Of a stretch of 64,000 nt of DNA, positions 1 through 10,410 are shown in pieces. Within the stretch, counting starts at the first letter, position 1. Every line of letters begins with the position of its first letter. This DNA is from Lytechinus pictus (taxonomy: Eukaryota > Echinodermata > Echinoidea > Temnopleuroida > Toxopneustidae): the NCBI RefSeq assembly GCF_037042905.1, contig NC_087261.1, positions 15,870,917 to 15,934,916 of the forward strand, given 5' to 3'. The notes beneath the pieces are model-generated. The model did no database searches, had not been told where the DNA came from, and saw only the letters and a list, made by a program, of their open reading frames with translations. Made by a program: the position numbers and the translations under genes.

Positions 1-69
1 ATTTCAGATACGCGTCGGCATTTCAGTGCGATTTAAGTCATACTTAGATCTTTGTGAAACACCCCCCTG
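1..69. mobile_element. Right end of a short inverted-repeat element, cut by the window edge
   Basis: The stretch ends in AGTCATACTTAGATCTTTGT followed by GAAACACCCCCCTG. The same terminal sequence, in both orientations, bounds the complete element at 41561-41769. Only the right half is inside the window. Confidence 0.65.
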
Positions 70-688
70 ATCGTACAAAGAATCATGTACTATTTACCTC
101 TTGCAAGTCGTATTTGCCCGAGCTGAACATTATTTTGTGGTTACGTCTTAGAGTTAGGTCTTAGGCAGCCTTACATATAATTGTAAATCTATGCAGAATT
201 TATCACCATGATCACAGATTCTTTGGACTGATGAGAAGTTAACATCAATTGGAGAAATATGATTGGAAAACATTCCTTACACAAACCACAATATGTGCAC
301 ACAACTGAAAACTGAAAACCTTTTAATGATTACCAGGGAGGAATATGTAGTTTTGAACCCCCAAAAAATAATAAACAAATAAATTAATTAATAAATACAT
401 AAATAAATAGTAGGCCTATTATGAGAAAACAGAAAGTGGGGATATGAAATCACGAGTCCACCTAATGGATATTTATGCCAATGTAATATAACTGTTTTCT
501 CTAAACTAAATATTGCTTTAATTTTAAATTCAATAATCTCCTTATTTGTTATCAAAGTTCGATGAAATTTTCTGCATTTTGCTTTGTGAATATTACTCTA
601 TTTATTTAGATATAATTATTTTGAGCCCAAAGTACCCCTTTAACATTATTATCAAATATCATTATTATCAAAATTATTATCAACATAC
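70..688 (-). other. LTV1 intron sequence
   Basis: This AT-rich stretch lies downstream (minus strand) of the LTV1 exon donor at 688-687. Apart from the partial MITE at 421-643 it holds no coding signal that I recognise. The next LTV1 exon must lie to the left of the window. Confidence 0.6.
421..643. mobile_element. Partial MITE, GGATGGTCC/GGGTACTCC family
   Basis: The internal landmarks AAGTGGGGATATG, CCACCTAATGGATATTTATG and GATGAAATTTTCTGCATTTTGC, and the end AAAGTACCCCTTTAA, match the right halves of the complete elements at 24581-25181, 46265-46886 and 62779-63342. The left half is missing. Confidence 0.7.
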
Positions 689-826
689 CTGTTTAGGAGT
701 ATCAACTTGATGCAAAACAAACTTGGAACTCTCATCATCAGCTTGAAGAGGGTCCCGTTGACTTCTATGAACTAAACTGAATGTCACTGCATTCTTCTTG
801 TCTATAAACTTCTTCTTCTTCCCGGG
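689..826 (-). CDS. LTV1: LTV1 ribosome-biogenesis factor, early coding exon (partial gene)
   Basis: Read on the minus strand, this 138-nt exon encodes 46 codons beginning PGKKKKFIDKKNAVTF and continuing SLVHRSQRDPLQADDES. That is the hallmark N-terminus of LTV1, where the human protein starts with a lysine-rich KKKxFIxKKxAV followed by LVHRSQRDPL. LTV1 is a 40S pre-ribosome assembly and export factor acting in nucleus and cytoplasm; it must be released before 40S maturation is complete. The acceptor is TACTCTAG just above 826 and the donor CAG/GTATGTTG just below 689; both ends are phase 0. In the family only a methionine or Met-Pro precedes this point, so the start codon must lie in an upstream minus-strand exon. 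The remaining exons are off the left edge. Confidence 0.9.
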
Positions 827-1225
827 CTAGAGTATCAAAACAACAGTAAATTAAGAGCAGCAATATTCAGCAATTGCATTTAGAATAATTCTGGGCCCCA
901 TAACATAAAACATAAGGATTGTTCATAGGGCAGGTTTAAAGATAAATATCAGTTGTGGTAACGATCTCAAAATGAGTTCGAACAGAATCCAATAAAACGA
1001 CCACCCAAGTGTTTGTATAAATAAAAAATATGTGCCAATTGGCTCTGGAAAAAAAATGTGTAATTGCTGAGAAATGAGCAAAATAAGCACTGAATTCCAT
1101 AAAATGTTGGCTATTTTCCAAGCAATATTAATACACTGTCCCACATGCCTTTTTGTGTTAGTTATCATCAGAATTATCGGTTTTCAGCTAAGATTTCATG
1201 GTTTTACACAGATAAGTTTATTCAA

Positions 1226-1957
1226 CAGTAGAGGCGCTGGTCAGAAACTTGGGATCGTCCCAGTTTACAGGGACTGTCTCAGTTTTCAAAGATTTCTCCA
1301 CACAAGAAATCTAGGAAAGTTTATTCACCTGTCAAGTGCCGACACCAATCAAGTGCACGTGTCAATGTAAACATATCGGCCCGTATTCTCAAGTCAGATT
1401 GAACTTAGACCACGGTCTAACTCTGTGCTAAAATTATGGGGAGCAAGAAATTGAAAAATTTTGTTTATATTGTATATTTCTTATGTTTACTATTTTGTTT
1501 CATTTTGCTTTCATAACAAAGAAAAATACTTCAGTTACCATTCTCAGGCAATTATGAACAATTTGGGTGTCAAATGAGTTAATAAATTGAATGTATACTG
1601 TAAGGGATTTGTGCTCCAATTGGCTCTCCATAGTTAAACCACAACTTTAAACCAGGGTTTAATTTAAACTCGAGTTCAGAATACGGGTCATGAGGTTTCA
1701 TAACAAGATTATTGGAAGACGTGCAAGTCGTAAGAAATAGACAGAGAACTGGGGGGAATTGAGGTCACTGAATCTATTTTTAGCACTCTCAATCCCGTAA
1801 TTGCCGTCTTTGTCCCGCAGGGGTAAGTGAAAAAAAACAATCCCCATAGACAAGGAAAATCTCAATTTATCAAGACATGATTTGTCTTGGTTTATGAGGA
1901 TATCCTTGTTTCCTCACTTTTCAGACAATCCCAATTTATGGACCAGCGCCTCTACTG
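1226..1957. mobile_element. MITE with CAGTAGAGGCGCTGG ends, interrupted by a second MITE
   Basis: The inverted ends are CAGTAGAGGCGCTGGTC and GGACCAGCGCCTCTACTG. A perfect 5-bp target duplication, TTCAA, flanks it at 1221-1225 and 1958-1962. The body is closely similar to the uninterrupted 413-bp copy at 3806-4218; the extra length here is the nested element at 1376-1692. The superfamily is not identified. Confidence 0.88.
1376..1692. mobile_element. MITE with CCCGTATTC ends, nested in another MITE
   Basis: The ends GGCCCGTATTCTCAAGTC and GAGTTCAGAATACGGGTCAT are inverted copies. Removing this segment restores the sequence of the intact host element (ACATATCGGGTTTCATAAC at about 3951-3969). 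A partial copy of the same family starts at 23596. Confidence 0.8.
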
Positions 1958-1962
1958 TTCAA

Positions 1963-2887
1963 TGTACCAGAACTACTCAACTAGATCTATGATAATTATG
2001 GCGGCATTTAACCTTGATTTTAAAGACTTTCTCATGAAATCATTGTTTGCTGGTCAGAAAATGCCGCCCTCTAGATGCGTCTTGCAGCTAAGCTACTAAC
2101 AAAGAGAACAAGATGGGGTCGTAAATGGTTTTTCCCCCATCTTCTCATATTTCTCAGCATGCTCAGTTTTTTAAGTTAACTTAATGAATATTTAAAAAAA
2201 AAATCAATAATATTAGGTTCTAGGACTACTTACTAACTTAGCTTACCAAAATATTGAATTTGGCCAAGCTATCTCTGAATGTCAGTGTTTGATATTTTTT
2301 CTTCTTTAGAAAGAAGTTCAATTTCGTTTCAACAATTTCAGAGCTGCAGCTGCATGCTGGCATCCAGAAAAGTTTTGAAAAGAATTTGGAAAGTCAAAAT
2401 TGCAACTGTTTTTCTAGACAGCTGGCAGCCATCTGTTTCGTGGAGTTTGTAAACATTTTTTTTAATTTCTCCTCGTACACAGACGGCTCGCGATTGTGCA
2501 GCCGCCATTAGGGGGTAAACAATGCAAAATCCCCCCCCGACGGGGCTCATCGATCTTTGTCTGTATTTCATAAAAATATATAAAAAGAACTGGGACAAAA
2601 TAAAGATAATTATTCCGTTTTGGCCTGAAATGCACCATAACGGGAAAAATAAACTAAAAGGGGAAAAAACAATGACTTACTTTGGCTGTCGCGCGACTCC
2701 CACTTCACTGGTTTATGACACTCTAGGCGACACCGCAATACTTACCCGTGTTAATAAAGTGGGACTCCGCTCACGCGCGTTTGGGCCTCCCTAGCTTAGA
2801 ACTAAGCACTAATATCACCTTAAAAACTAAATCTACAAGGTATGTATAATCTATTTAGTAATTTGATAATGTTTAAACGGTACTCAC
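1963..2887 (-). other. Sequence between the LTV1 exon and its candidate first exon
   Basis: No recognisable exon. A CpG-containing stretch at about 2680-2790 holds two minus-strand donor-like sites (CGG/GTAAGTATTG and AAA/GTAAGTCATT), which could belong to alternative 5' non-coding exons. This is suggestive only. Confidence 0.3.
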
Positions 2888-2974
2888 CAGTTCTTTTGAT
2901 GTATTTTCTCCAGAATTCCCACGGATTTGTCCCAAATCTTGCGACAAACCACGTCGCGGTAGACAGCTGTACAT
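2888..2974 (-). CDS. Candidate first exon for the minus-strand LTV1 gene
   Basis: On the minus strand an ATG at 2974-2972 opens 29 codons without a stop and runs to a good donor, AAAGAACTG/GTGAGTACC, in phase 0. The phase fits the LTV1 exon at 689-826. LTV1 proteins normally start at Met-Pro directly before the lysine-rich stretch, so the extra 29 residues would be unusual. The ATG may be unused and this exon may be 5' UTR only. Either way the donor and its position next to a promoter-like interval make it a plausible transcribed first exon. Confidence 0.3.
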
Positions 2975-3362
2975 TTTTTTTTATTTATAAATAAAGCGCC
3001 CCTTACGATAGTTGTTAACAACGCGGCCAAATCGTTAGGTTTTTTGCACTGTGTCCAAGGCTTTTTTATTTTGTTTGATTTTTTATTTTTTAATAAATAT
3101 TTTGTTCAATAGCGATTTTTACGTCAAATATTAAATTTATATCACAAAATATTTTTTAATTGTAGAAATATACATAATATTATGCAATAATTTATTCTAT
3201 ATATATTTTATAATAAAATTTATAATTGTTGCGGTCTTTAAAAAAAGGATAGTCGATTGATCAGGTGATGACCACACGTATCACGTGATCTGAAAATCAG
3301 CTTCATACCGCTTTGATCGCACTCAACGGTGACCGGACTGACTGCCAAAAAAAGATCGAAAA
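2975..3362. promoter_or_regulatory. Candidate bidirectional promoter interval
   Basis: The interval separates a minus-strand donor-bearing exon candidate (ending 2888) from a plus-strand one (ending 3373). It contains a palindromic E-box and a GC-richer stretch at about 3250-3350 in an otherwise very AT-rich neighbourhood. Housekeeping ribosome-biogenesis genes often share short divergent promoters. No TATA box can be assigned with confidence. Confidence 0.4.
3281..3288. promoter_or_regulatory. Palindromic E-box TCACGTGA
   Basis: A perfect TCACGTGA octamer in the promoter-like interval upstream of LTV1. CACGTG sites bind Myc/Max and USF/MITF-type factors and are common in promoters of ribosome-biogenesis genes. 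Function here is inferred from position only. Confidence 0.45.
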
Positions 3363-3373
3363 ATGACTCAAAT
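3363..3373 (+). CDS. Possible tiny first coding exon of a divergent plus-strand gene
   Basis: ATGACTCAAAT is followed directly by a strong donor, GTAAGTTT. Splicing would leave M-T-Q plus two bases of a fourth codon. I could not find its partner exon. Joining it to the acceptor at 15657-15658 puts it out of frame with the bHLH gene. It may be 5' UTR or a chance match. Confidence 0.2.
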
Positions 3374-3805
3374 GTAAGTTTCCCTTTATTTTATTAAATT
3401 CAAATTAGGAATAGGAATATATTTAATGGGCAATCTTTTAATAAATGATAAACAAACGAGGACAAAACTCATATTTTGGGAGTAATATCATACTTGGGTG
3501 CAGGAAACAGTACAGTTAGAAGTTCTAACCTGTTTTTAACGCATTGTCGCCTATGAGGTCCATACATGCTAATGTTTGGACCTCATTGGTACTAGGAGTG
3601 GTTTATGACTATGTCATGTGAACTTAATACATAAATATATGGCCATTGAGTCCCTGTACAGATCGAGTTAGAACTTCAGTCTCTGTAATTGGTGAGTGGA
3701 GCCAACGGAATCCGGCGGAACAACCAATAATTCAGAGACCGAAGCTTTTTGGTCTACTGTTTTTCAATGTTTTTGCCTTGGAGTTGGACTTTCTAAGTAA
3801 ATCCT
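3374..3805. other. Unannotated spacer
   Basis: I see no coding exon or repeat family here. Confidence 0.4.
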
Positions 3806-4218
3806 CAGTAGAGGCGCTGGTCAGAAAATTGGGATCGTCCCAGTTTACAGGGACTGTCTCAAGTTTATAAGGATTTCTTCACACAAGAAATCTAGGAAAG
3901 TTCATTCACCTGTCAAGTGCCAACACCAATCAAGTGTGCTAGTCAATGTAAACATATCGGGTTTCATAACAAGATTATTGGAAGACAGTAAGTCATGAAA
4001 AATAGACGGTGAACTGGGGGGAATTGAGGTCACTGAATCTATTTTTAGCACTCTCAATTCCCGTAATTGCCGTCTTTGTCCCGTAGGGGGGAGTGAAAAA
4101 AAACGTCCCCATAAACAAGGACAGTCTCAATTTATCAAGACATGATTTGTCTTGGTTTATGAGGATATCCTTGTTTTCTGGGACAATCCCAATTTTTGGA
4201 CCAGCAGCGCCTCTACTG
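3806..4218. mobile_element. Intact 413-bp MITE with CAGTAGAGGCGCTGG ends
   Basis: Inverted ends CAGTAGAGGCGCTGGTC and GACCAGCAGCGCCTCTACTG, flanked by a perfect 5-bp duplication ATCCT (3801-3805 and 4219-4223). Internal sequence matches the interrupted copy at 1226-1957. Confidence 0.9.
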
Positions 4219-4223
4219 ATCCT

Positions 4224-4981
4224 CATCATCATGATCATAATTCATATGTCTGATCCAGGCACATCTTTTGTATTTGTATTTAAACTACTATTTTTCTCAT
4301 ATCATATCTGGTCGGAATAATGTGCTATTGGAAAATTTTACTTTTCCGCGAATTTAAGTCAAAATACCATTTTCCATGCCATGCCCATGGTCATGGAATT
4401 GCCTTCGCACTTCTCGGGTTCGATCTTCAGACACGAATGTCAATTGATGGGACCGAAGTAATACTCGTGAAAAACATGCACATCTTCTGTGAATTTAAAA
4501 CACCAATTTAGCAACCTGAACTAAATATTCAAATCTAATATTATCGCAAATACTACTAAGATGGTCTAAAATGCGTTATTTCAGTGAAAACGCTTTGTTC
4601 AACTTACCATGATTGCGTTTTTTTAGGTTTTTGACGTCGCGTTATTTCAGAAAAGCTTGCACGAGCTCATACAATATCCATTATGGTATTCGTGAGGGGA
4701 AAATTGAAAATTTAAGTCCTTTTGACTTAACCTGTGAGAAGGTCGTGTCCCTGTGTCATGTTTCCTATCTCTTATCTTATCTTATTTTATCTTATCTGAG
4801 TCTGCAAATATATGTAACGAAATTAAATTCATTAAACAAGATATGAAAATTTTGTTTTTGAAAAATGATGCTAAAAGTCACAATCTCCACCAATCGTTAT
4901 TTTTTAAAATTGTAATTATAATATATAGGCCCGGAATATAGGCCTATATATACAGCCTGTACACAAAAAATCAGCAAATGA
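4224..4981. other. Unannotated AT-rich spacer with a TTATC microsatellite
   Basis: No gene is seen. A short (TTATC)n-like run lies at about 4764-4799. Confidence 0.4.
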
Positions 4982-5106
4982 TCCAAATCTTCTTCTTCTC
5001 CTTCTCCTCTCCCTCCTCCTCCTTCTTCTCCTTCTTCTTCTTCTCCTTCTTCTCCTTCTTCTCCTTCTCATTCTTCTTCTTCTTCTTCTCCTCCTCCTCG
5101 CTCGCT
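4982..5106 (+). repeat. Pyrimidine tract, (TTC)n/(TCC)n
   Basis: About 115 bases of almost pure C and T in TTC and TCC triplets, ending in a short (CTCG)n run. Long homopurine-homopyrimidine tracts can form triplex DNA. Apparent Phe/Ser-rich reading frames here are artefacts of composition. Confidence 0.85.
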
Positions 5107-5417
5107 CGATCGCATTGCCTGTTATGTGATTTACATATCCTGCTCAATATGGAGCTTAAAATATCAAATTTTTAAGTCAATATACGTGTACAAAACATAT
5201 TTCAGCTCGGAAATATTTCACTATTTTGTTTTATTTACAAATCGATTTTTAAAAAGTGCTCGGTAAAAATTTATGTTTTATGGTCTGAATATTGATTTGT
5301 CATGTTCCTATTATTTATAATAATAAGCATTAATTTATATAGCGCAGCTTTTATATGGATATATTCAGCTGCGCTTGTTCAGAGCTCTTTTTACTTATGT
5401 CTACACAGCATATTTTC

Positions 5418-5790
5418 TTAACTAAAGAGATATGTTTTTAATTTTGATTTGAAGAGAGCCAAGGATGGAGAGCTTCTTATATCAATTGGCAGGCTATTCC
5501 ATAGTTTGGGGGCAGCAAGTGCAAATGCACGATCACCAAGTGTGACTTTTGTTTTGTGAAATGGGATCTGAAACAATAATTTATCTGTGGAACTTCGCAG
5601 GCTTCGACTGTGTGATTGGGTTTTAAGTTTGAGTAATTCTGTAATGTAATGTGGGGCTTGACCGATTAATGATTTATATACAATTAACAGAATTTTGAAT
5701 GAAATTCTTTGACGTACAGGCAACCAGTGGAGTTCTCTCAGAAGAGGTGTAGTGGAACTGAACTTTGGGACACTTTCCTGTATTCCATAA
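5418..5790 (-). pseudogene. 5'-truncated non-LTR retrotransposon, reverse-transcriptase C-terminus
   Basis: On the minus strand the frame reads LHWLPVRQRISFKILL, then ALAAPKLWNSLPIDIR and FKSKLKTYLF before the stop. This is the familiar C-terminus of CR1/L2-like LINE ORF2 proteins (xLHWLPVxxRIxFK ... APxLWNSLPxxIR ... FKxxLKTxLF). Only roughly the last 115-120 residues are present; everything upstream is missing, as is usual for 5'-truncated LINE insertions. Immediately downstream (about 5310-5417) lies a tail with TATATAGCGCAGCTTTTATA, a motif typical of LINE/SINE 3' ends. It is dead on its own. Confidence 0.88.
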
Positions 5791-5929
5791 AGTTCTCAAT
5801 ATATCCCTTTTCAGTTCAGATTGTCAAAACGTATCAGCTAACGCTGCACGCTCGCATTTTGATTGGTGAGTTATGTATATCTGAACATTAGTTCTATACC
5901 AAACTACTTAAAATTCCCATTTCATGACA

Positions 5930-7620
5930 GTTTTTTTTTTTCGGCTCGCGATTTGCGCTCGCATTGATTGTTGAAAATATATTAACTCATGCATCTCAAA
6001 ATTACAAAAGAGCTTTAAATGTCAGGTTTTCAGGCCATAATATTAACAGATTTCGCGCTCTCCTTAGGCTTATTAGATTAATAAATAAGATATTAATTTA
6101 ATAATCAAACTGTCCCCTTTTTTCAGAATGGAGTATCGACAAGTTTCATCTCGCGCTTAGGAAGAGAAATAGGAAGATAGCCATCATTTTCATATGACAT
6201 AATGTTCTTAGAATGTCCGATGGTCAAAACTCATTGTAATAATGAAACATATCAGCTCTTTTTTAACTGTGATCCATATCCACCTCACAATTTTCCTACA
6301 AAGTCAATAAATTGACCCCTTTTCAGATCGGAATATCAAATACTTTAAGCTCACGGTTCGCCCTCGCTTTATTGATTGATAGAAAAAAGCCGAATGCCCA
6401 GATTCTAGGTCGAAATCTGAAACACGCGCGCGCATGCTTATTCAGATAAGCAGGTTGTTCTCTAATCAAATCATTATCAAGTTTCAGATCACAATATAAA
6501 AATTTTCTGCTCGCGCTTTGCGCTCGCATTATTAATGTAGGAAGATTACCAAATGATCCTTTTCATGATTTACAAAACATTAGTGTCCCGGCCATTTTTT
6601 CTAGGTGTAAATCTCGAGCTTAGAGCTCGCATCAATTTTTTTTTAGTTATATACTTATCCTTTTCACGATTACAAAAAGTGCATAGAATTTCCATTCTTC
6701 AGGTAGAAATGTCAAAATTTTCAGCTCGCGCTTGGCGAGCTGAAAATATTTGACATAAAAACAAATACCTCGCGCTTCGCACTCGCACTATCTAAATAAT
6801 TAGAAAGTCAAAAAGGGGCCTAAGCTTTCGATCCTAGCAGAATCTTCGTCGGAGGCAAAATAAATAATTGTGAGATTATTATTATATTTATGTTGATTTA
6901 TAAGAATAAAGCTTAGAAGTGACTATTAGTACTACCCCTTCAAAGAAACAAACAAAAATCAACTTCGAGAGGCCGATCGGGGAAAATGTGGCTGAAAATA
7001 AATTCCGCCCCCCCCCCCTATTGGCGAAGGCTGGATCGCCCCTGTATCAATATGATATTCATACCATGGAGCTATTAAGAGCTCTATGTTCATACTATCA
7101 TCTGAGTCACTGCAATATATTAACAATTTCGGCTCGCGTTTAGCGCCCTCATGTACTGTTTAGTTAGATATGCATATTGTTCATGATGCTTATCAATTGT
7201 AAACTTAAGATACACACCCATCCTGTTCATGATTACATTGCTTTGAATGTCCTATAGTATTTCAAGTCAGCTCGCGCTTAGCGTTCTAATACCATGTTCT
7301 CATCAAAATGGGCTTGAACTGTTTTAAGGTATGAATTTAAATAAAAATCAGATCACGCTTTGAGCTCACATTAATATAATATTGTTTGATATCTATTTCT
7401 GATTGCAAAAAGTGGTTAACCTCTCCAGTTTTCAATCAGAATCTCACAAATTTTTAGCTCGCGGTTCGCGCTCGTATTATTTGATTGGTGAGATATATAT
7501 TCTATTCATGAGTCACTGTAAACAGTTATTAATAAGTCCCTTTTCAGGTAATAATTTCAGCTCACACTTCGCGCTCATATGTGAATTGTTTAGTAGATAC
7601 GCATCTAGTTCATGAAAAGC
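5930..7620 (+). repeat. Decayed satellite, unit about 100 bp, core CTCGCGCTTCGCGCTCGCA
   Basis: The core GCTCGCG-CTTCGCGCTCGCA, with mutations, recurs at about 5941, 6149, 6348, 6508, 6614, 6724, 6768, 7131, 7268, 7357, 7458 and 7560, mostly 90-140 bases apart. Between cores, motifs such as CCTTTTCATGATTACAAAAAG and TTTGATTGGTGAGATAT also recur. Copies are strongly diverged. The array is interrupted at about 6846-7050 by a different repeat. The same satellite reappears inverted at 14126-14520. Confidence 0.75.
6880..7049 (-). repeat. Inverted copy of 9175-9345
   Basis: ATGTTGATTTATAAGAATAA through to CGAAGGCTGGATCGCCCCTG is the reverse complement, with substitutions, of 9175-9345. The two copies bracket the segment holding the family-3 MITE and the SINE, so this may be the frame of a larger foldback element. 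Confidence 0.75.
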
Positions 7621-7787
7621 TGCTCAAAATGTTAATTTTTTGGTATAAACATAACAAATATCCCCCCAAAATGGGCTCGCAGGGTAAGTTATATTAAGGC
7701 TACATGAAATACCTTACCTTGTTTCTGAGAATAGTGGCGTAATGAGCCAAAATTTTGAGGGGGCTCGATATGGCGTATGTGTAAAAT

Positions 7788-8391
7788 TAAAGGGGAATCC
7801 AGCCTTGGCCATAAAATGTTGTGTTGGGAAGGAGAAAAATAAATTAAACAGAATGGCGAAAGTTTGAAAGAAATCGGACAAGCAATAGGAAAGTTATATA
7901 GCTGCTTTAAAATTGAGATCACTAATAGTATGTAGATTTCAAATTGGCAACTGGCTAAGTAAATTATGACAAGGGGCAAGGACAACTTTCCCATAGGCCA
8001 TGTACTTTATTATCAGGGATTTGTGGTTTTCTCCTAAGTACCCAATCCCCTGGGGCAGTAATCTAAATATAATCCAGGTAATATATTGTTTTATGTCCTC
8101 ATGAAAGAAAAATATAATTTGAAATAAAACTTTTGGGAAAAATGAAATTTTAGCCATAATATTAATTGGAGTACATGGAAGAGTAGTCCTTGCCTTACAT
8201 CACTATGACATCCCATATGCGGCCAATTTGAAGTCTCCATGGGTATAGTGATTACCAATATTTATAACTTTTAAAAATTCATAACTTTCTTGTTGTTTGT
8301 CCAATATTGTTCAAACTTTCACCTATCAACTTGTCTGATTTTTCTTTTTCTAATAAAAACAAGTTTTTATTTGGGTTGGATTCCCCTTTAA
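7788..8391. mobile_element. MITE, GGGGAATCCAGCC family, copy 1
   Basis: Inverted ends TTAAAGGGGAATCCAGCC and GGTTGGATTCCCCTTTAA. The body shows the mirrored GAAAGAAATCGGACAAGCAA / TTGTCCAATATTGTTCAAAC layout. A second copy lies at 10411-11004. Confidence 0.85.
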
Positions 8392-8470
8392 TAAAAAGTT
8401 GCATGCGAGCGAAGCGAGCGAACAAAAATTTTGACATCCAAGTTTGTGATAGATTTTGAAATAATGTTCA

Positions 8471-8683
8471 GAGAGATATATAGCTCAGTCGGTAGAGCGG
8501 GGTTTTCGGATTCCAGTGGCCTGGGTTCGATTCCCACTTGGTGCGCTAGTGCCCTTTGGTAAGGCATTAATCCTCATTACCAGGTCCCTCGGAGAGGATT
8601 TTAAGCTGTTGGTCCACCGGTTGCTTGCTTACAAGCATTCATGCTTTCTTAGCAATCAGGTAAAAAATCACTACCAGTCATAT
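8471..8683 (+). mobile_element. tRNA-derived SINE
   Basis: Polymerase III box A (TAGCTCAGTCGGTAGAGC) and box B (GGGTTCGATTCCC) are spaced as in a tRNA, followed by a non-tRNA body containing TTGCTTGCTTACAAGCATTC and an A-rich end. A 5'-truncated copy of the same body is at 42245-42360. The tRNA part does not fold as a functional tRNA, so this is not a tRNA gene. Confidence 0.88.
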
Positions 8684-8699
8684 TTCCCCCTTATCCCTT

Positions 8700-9174
8700 T
8701 CCTTTTCTTTCCTTCCTCTATTTTTTTTGGGGGGGGGGTCTTGAAAAAAATTTGGGGGGGGGGGGCATGAGCCTAATCCTGCTCATCTGACAACTTACTG
8801 ATGATGAATCATTAAAGGGACAACAAACAATTTCTGTGATTTTTTATGGAGATTCGAACCTTGATAATCTATGTGCCCTTTTATATAACTAGCTGGTTAA
8901 ATTAATGTATAGATCAAGGTGCATACGTTTGAGGCGACTTCAAAATGTTGGAGTATTTAGATTAGTCCATCTTGTAAATTACCGTAAGACATTATGTAGA
9001 AGAAAAAAAAGGAAAGGAAAATATATCATTCTCTGAAAATTTTTCGAAAACTGGTACCGCAAGTAGTTGCTCGTTCGCTTTGCTCTCTCTCAGAGCTTTT
9101 TTTTTAACTGTCTAATAGGACCTACGCCATGTCTGGCACCCGCAAAAGGTTTGGACCAGATTACCGTACTGGTC
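8700..9174. other. Unannotated spacer with G-runs
   Basis: Two poly-G runs at about 8730-8765; otherwise nothing recognisable. Confidence 0.35.
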
Positions 9175-9345
9175 TTCAGGGGCGGATCCAGCCTTCGCCA
9201 ATATGGGGGGGGGCGGAATTTTTTTCAGGGATATTTCCCCCGATCGGCCGCTCGAACATGCATGACTTTTGTTTGTTTCTTTGAAGAGGTAGTCCTAATA
9301 GTTACTTCTTAGCTTTATTCTTATAAATCAACATAAATATATATC
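9175..9345 (+). repeat. Direct-orientation partner of 6880-7049
   Basis: Contains GGATCCAGCCTTCGCCAATA through to ATAAATCAACATAAATAT, the reverse complement of 6880-7049 with a few differences. It abuts the left end of the large palindrome. Confidence 0.75.
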
Positions 9346-9713
9346 ATATAGTCCGGTCTGTTAGCGTCAAAAATGCCCTACTTGTGGACACGGTGGACAA
9401 AAGCATGATTTTTTCTCCAGACCTTTGTTTATGTATAAGAATTAAGAATGGGGTATGCTCCAAAAAATCTGGCTGCAGGAACAGTGAAAAAATGGGTGAA
9501 AATGTCAGAATTTATGAGTCTAGATTTGTCCGATATATAGACTAGCGCTAGTGCAAAACTCAATAGCAGTGCATTATTTTGCATTGGATTAGTTCTTGAA
9601 TTCAGACCCTTTTTGAACAGATCTTCTGTTTGTCCTCACATCTCAATGCACCAAATATCTGAAAGCAGATGCTTAACAAGCCGAAGGGTGACGGTGGAGG
9701 GGGTTGAATGTTG

Positions 9714-10395
9714 GTGTGTATGTACATATTTTGGTCTCGGGGTAAAGATGTGCGATACATATTTTTTGCATGTGTTGGAAATTGTGTTGCCATGGTAACA
9801 GTGTATCATTGCAAAAAATAAGGTAAAAATCTTGCTGTTAGAAATACTTCCTCTGTTTTCATCCGATTCTCATGAAATTTGGCACACACATTGGTCTTGA
9901 GGTGAAGATGTCTAAGACACATATTTGTGTGTCTTTCAGAAATCTTGTTGCCATGGTAACAACATATCATATGGTGAAAATTGGGAAAAAAAACTTACAA
10001 TTCAAACTGCTTCATCAGTTTTCAATCAATTGTCATGAAATTTGGCACACACATTGGTATTGAAGTAAAGATGTACAAGGCACTTTTTGTGTGTGTTTCA
10101 GAAATTGTGTTGTCATGGAAACAACATATGATATGGAAAAATTTAGGTAAAAACCTTGCAATTTGAACTACTTCATCAGTTTTGAACCAATTCTCATGAA
10201 ATAATTATGGCTCACACATTGGCTTTGAGGTAAAGATGTGCAAGAATCTTTTTTTTTGCATTTGTCAGAGAGTACATTGCCTTGGTAACCACATATAGCC
10301 AGAAATATGGGGGAAAATTCATTGTGGATCAATCTACTTCTCAGTTTTCAGCCTGTGCTGATAAAAGTTGACACAAATATTCATTTTGGGTAAAG
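9714..10395 (+). repeat. Tandem repeat in the left palindrome arm, about 4 units of 160 bp
   Basis: Units share CATGAAATTTGGCACACACA, then AAGATGT, then GAAATTGTGTTGCCATGGTA. The landmark falls at about 9871, 10034 and 10195 (degenerate), giving spacings of 161-163. Short apparent reading frames here arise because all copies are open in the same frames; I see no gene. Confidence 0.8.
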
Positions 10396-10410
10396 ATTCA
10401 TATTCAGTGT

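Noticed and set aside
4978..5175. Phe/Ser-rich 65-codon frame
   Set aside because: Translation of a (TTC)n/(TCC)n tract.
8481..8555. Possible tRNA gene
   Set aside because: Boxes A and B are present but the stems do not pair and a SINE body follows; treated as a tRNA-derived SINE. The tRNA-like stretches at 37690-37747, 45350-45425, 47668-47741 and 51560-51640 were rejected as tRNA genes for similar reasons.
9602..10166. Repeated 60-residue reading frames on both strands at 9.6-10.2 kb and 13.4-13.9 kb
   Set aside because: They are translations of the 160-bp tandem units in the two palindrome arms.
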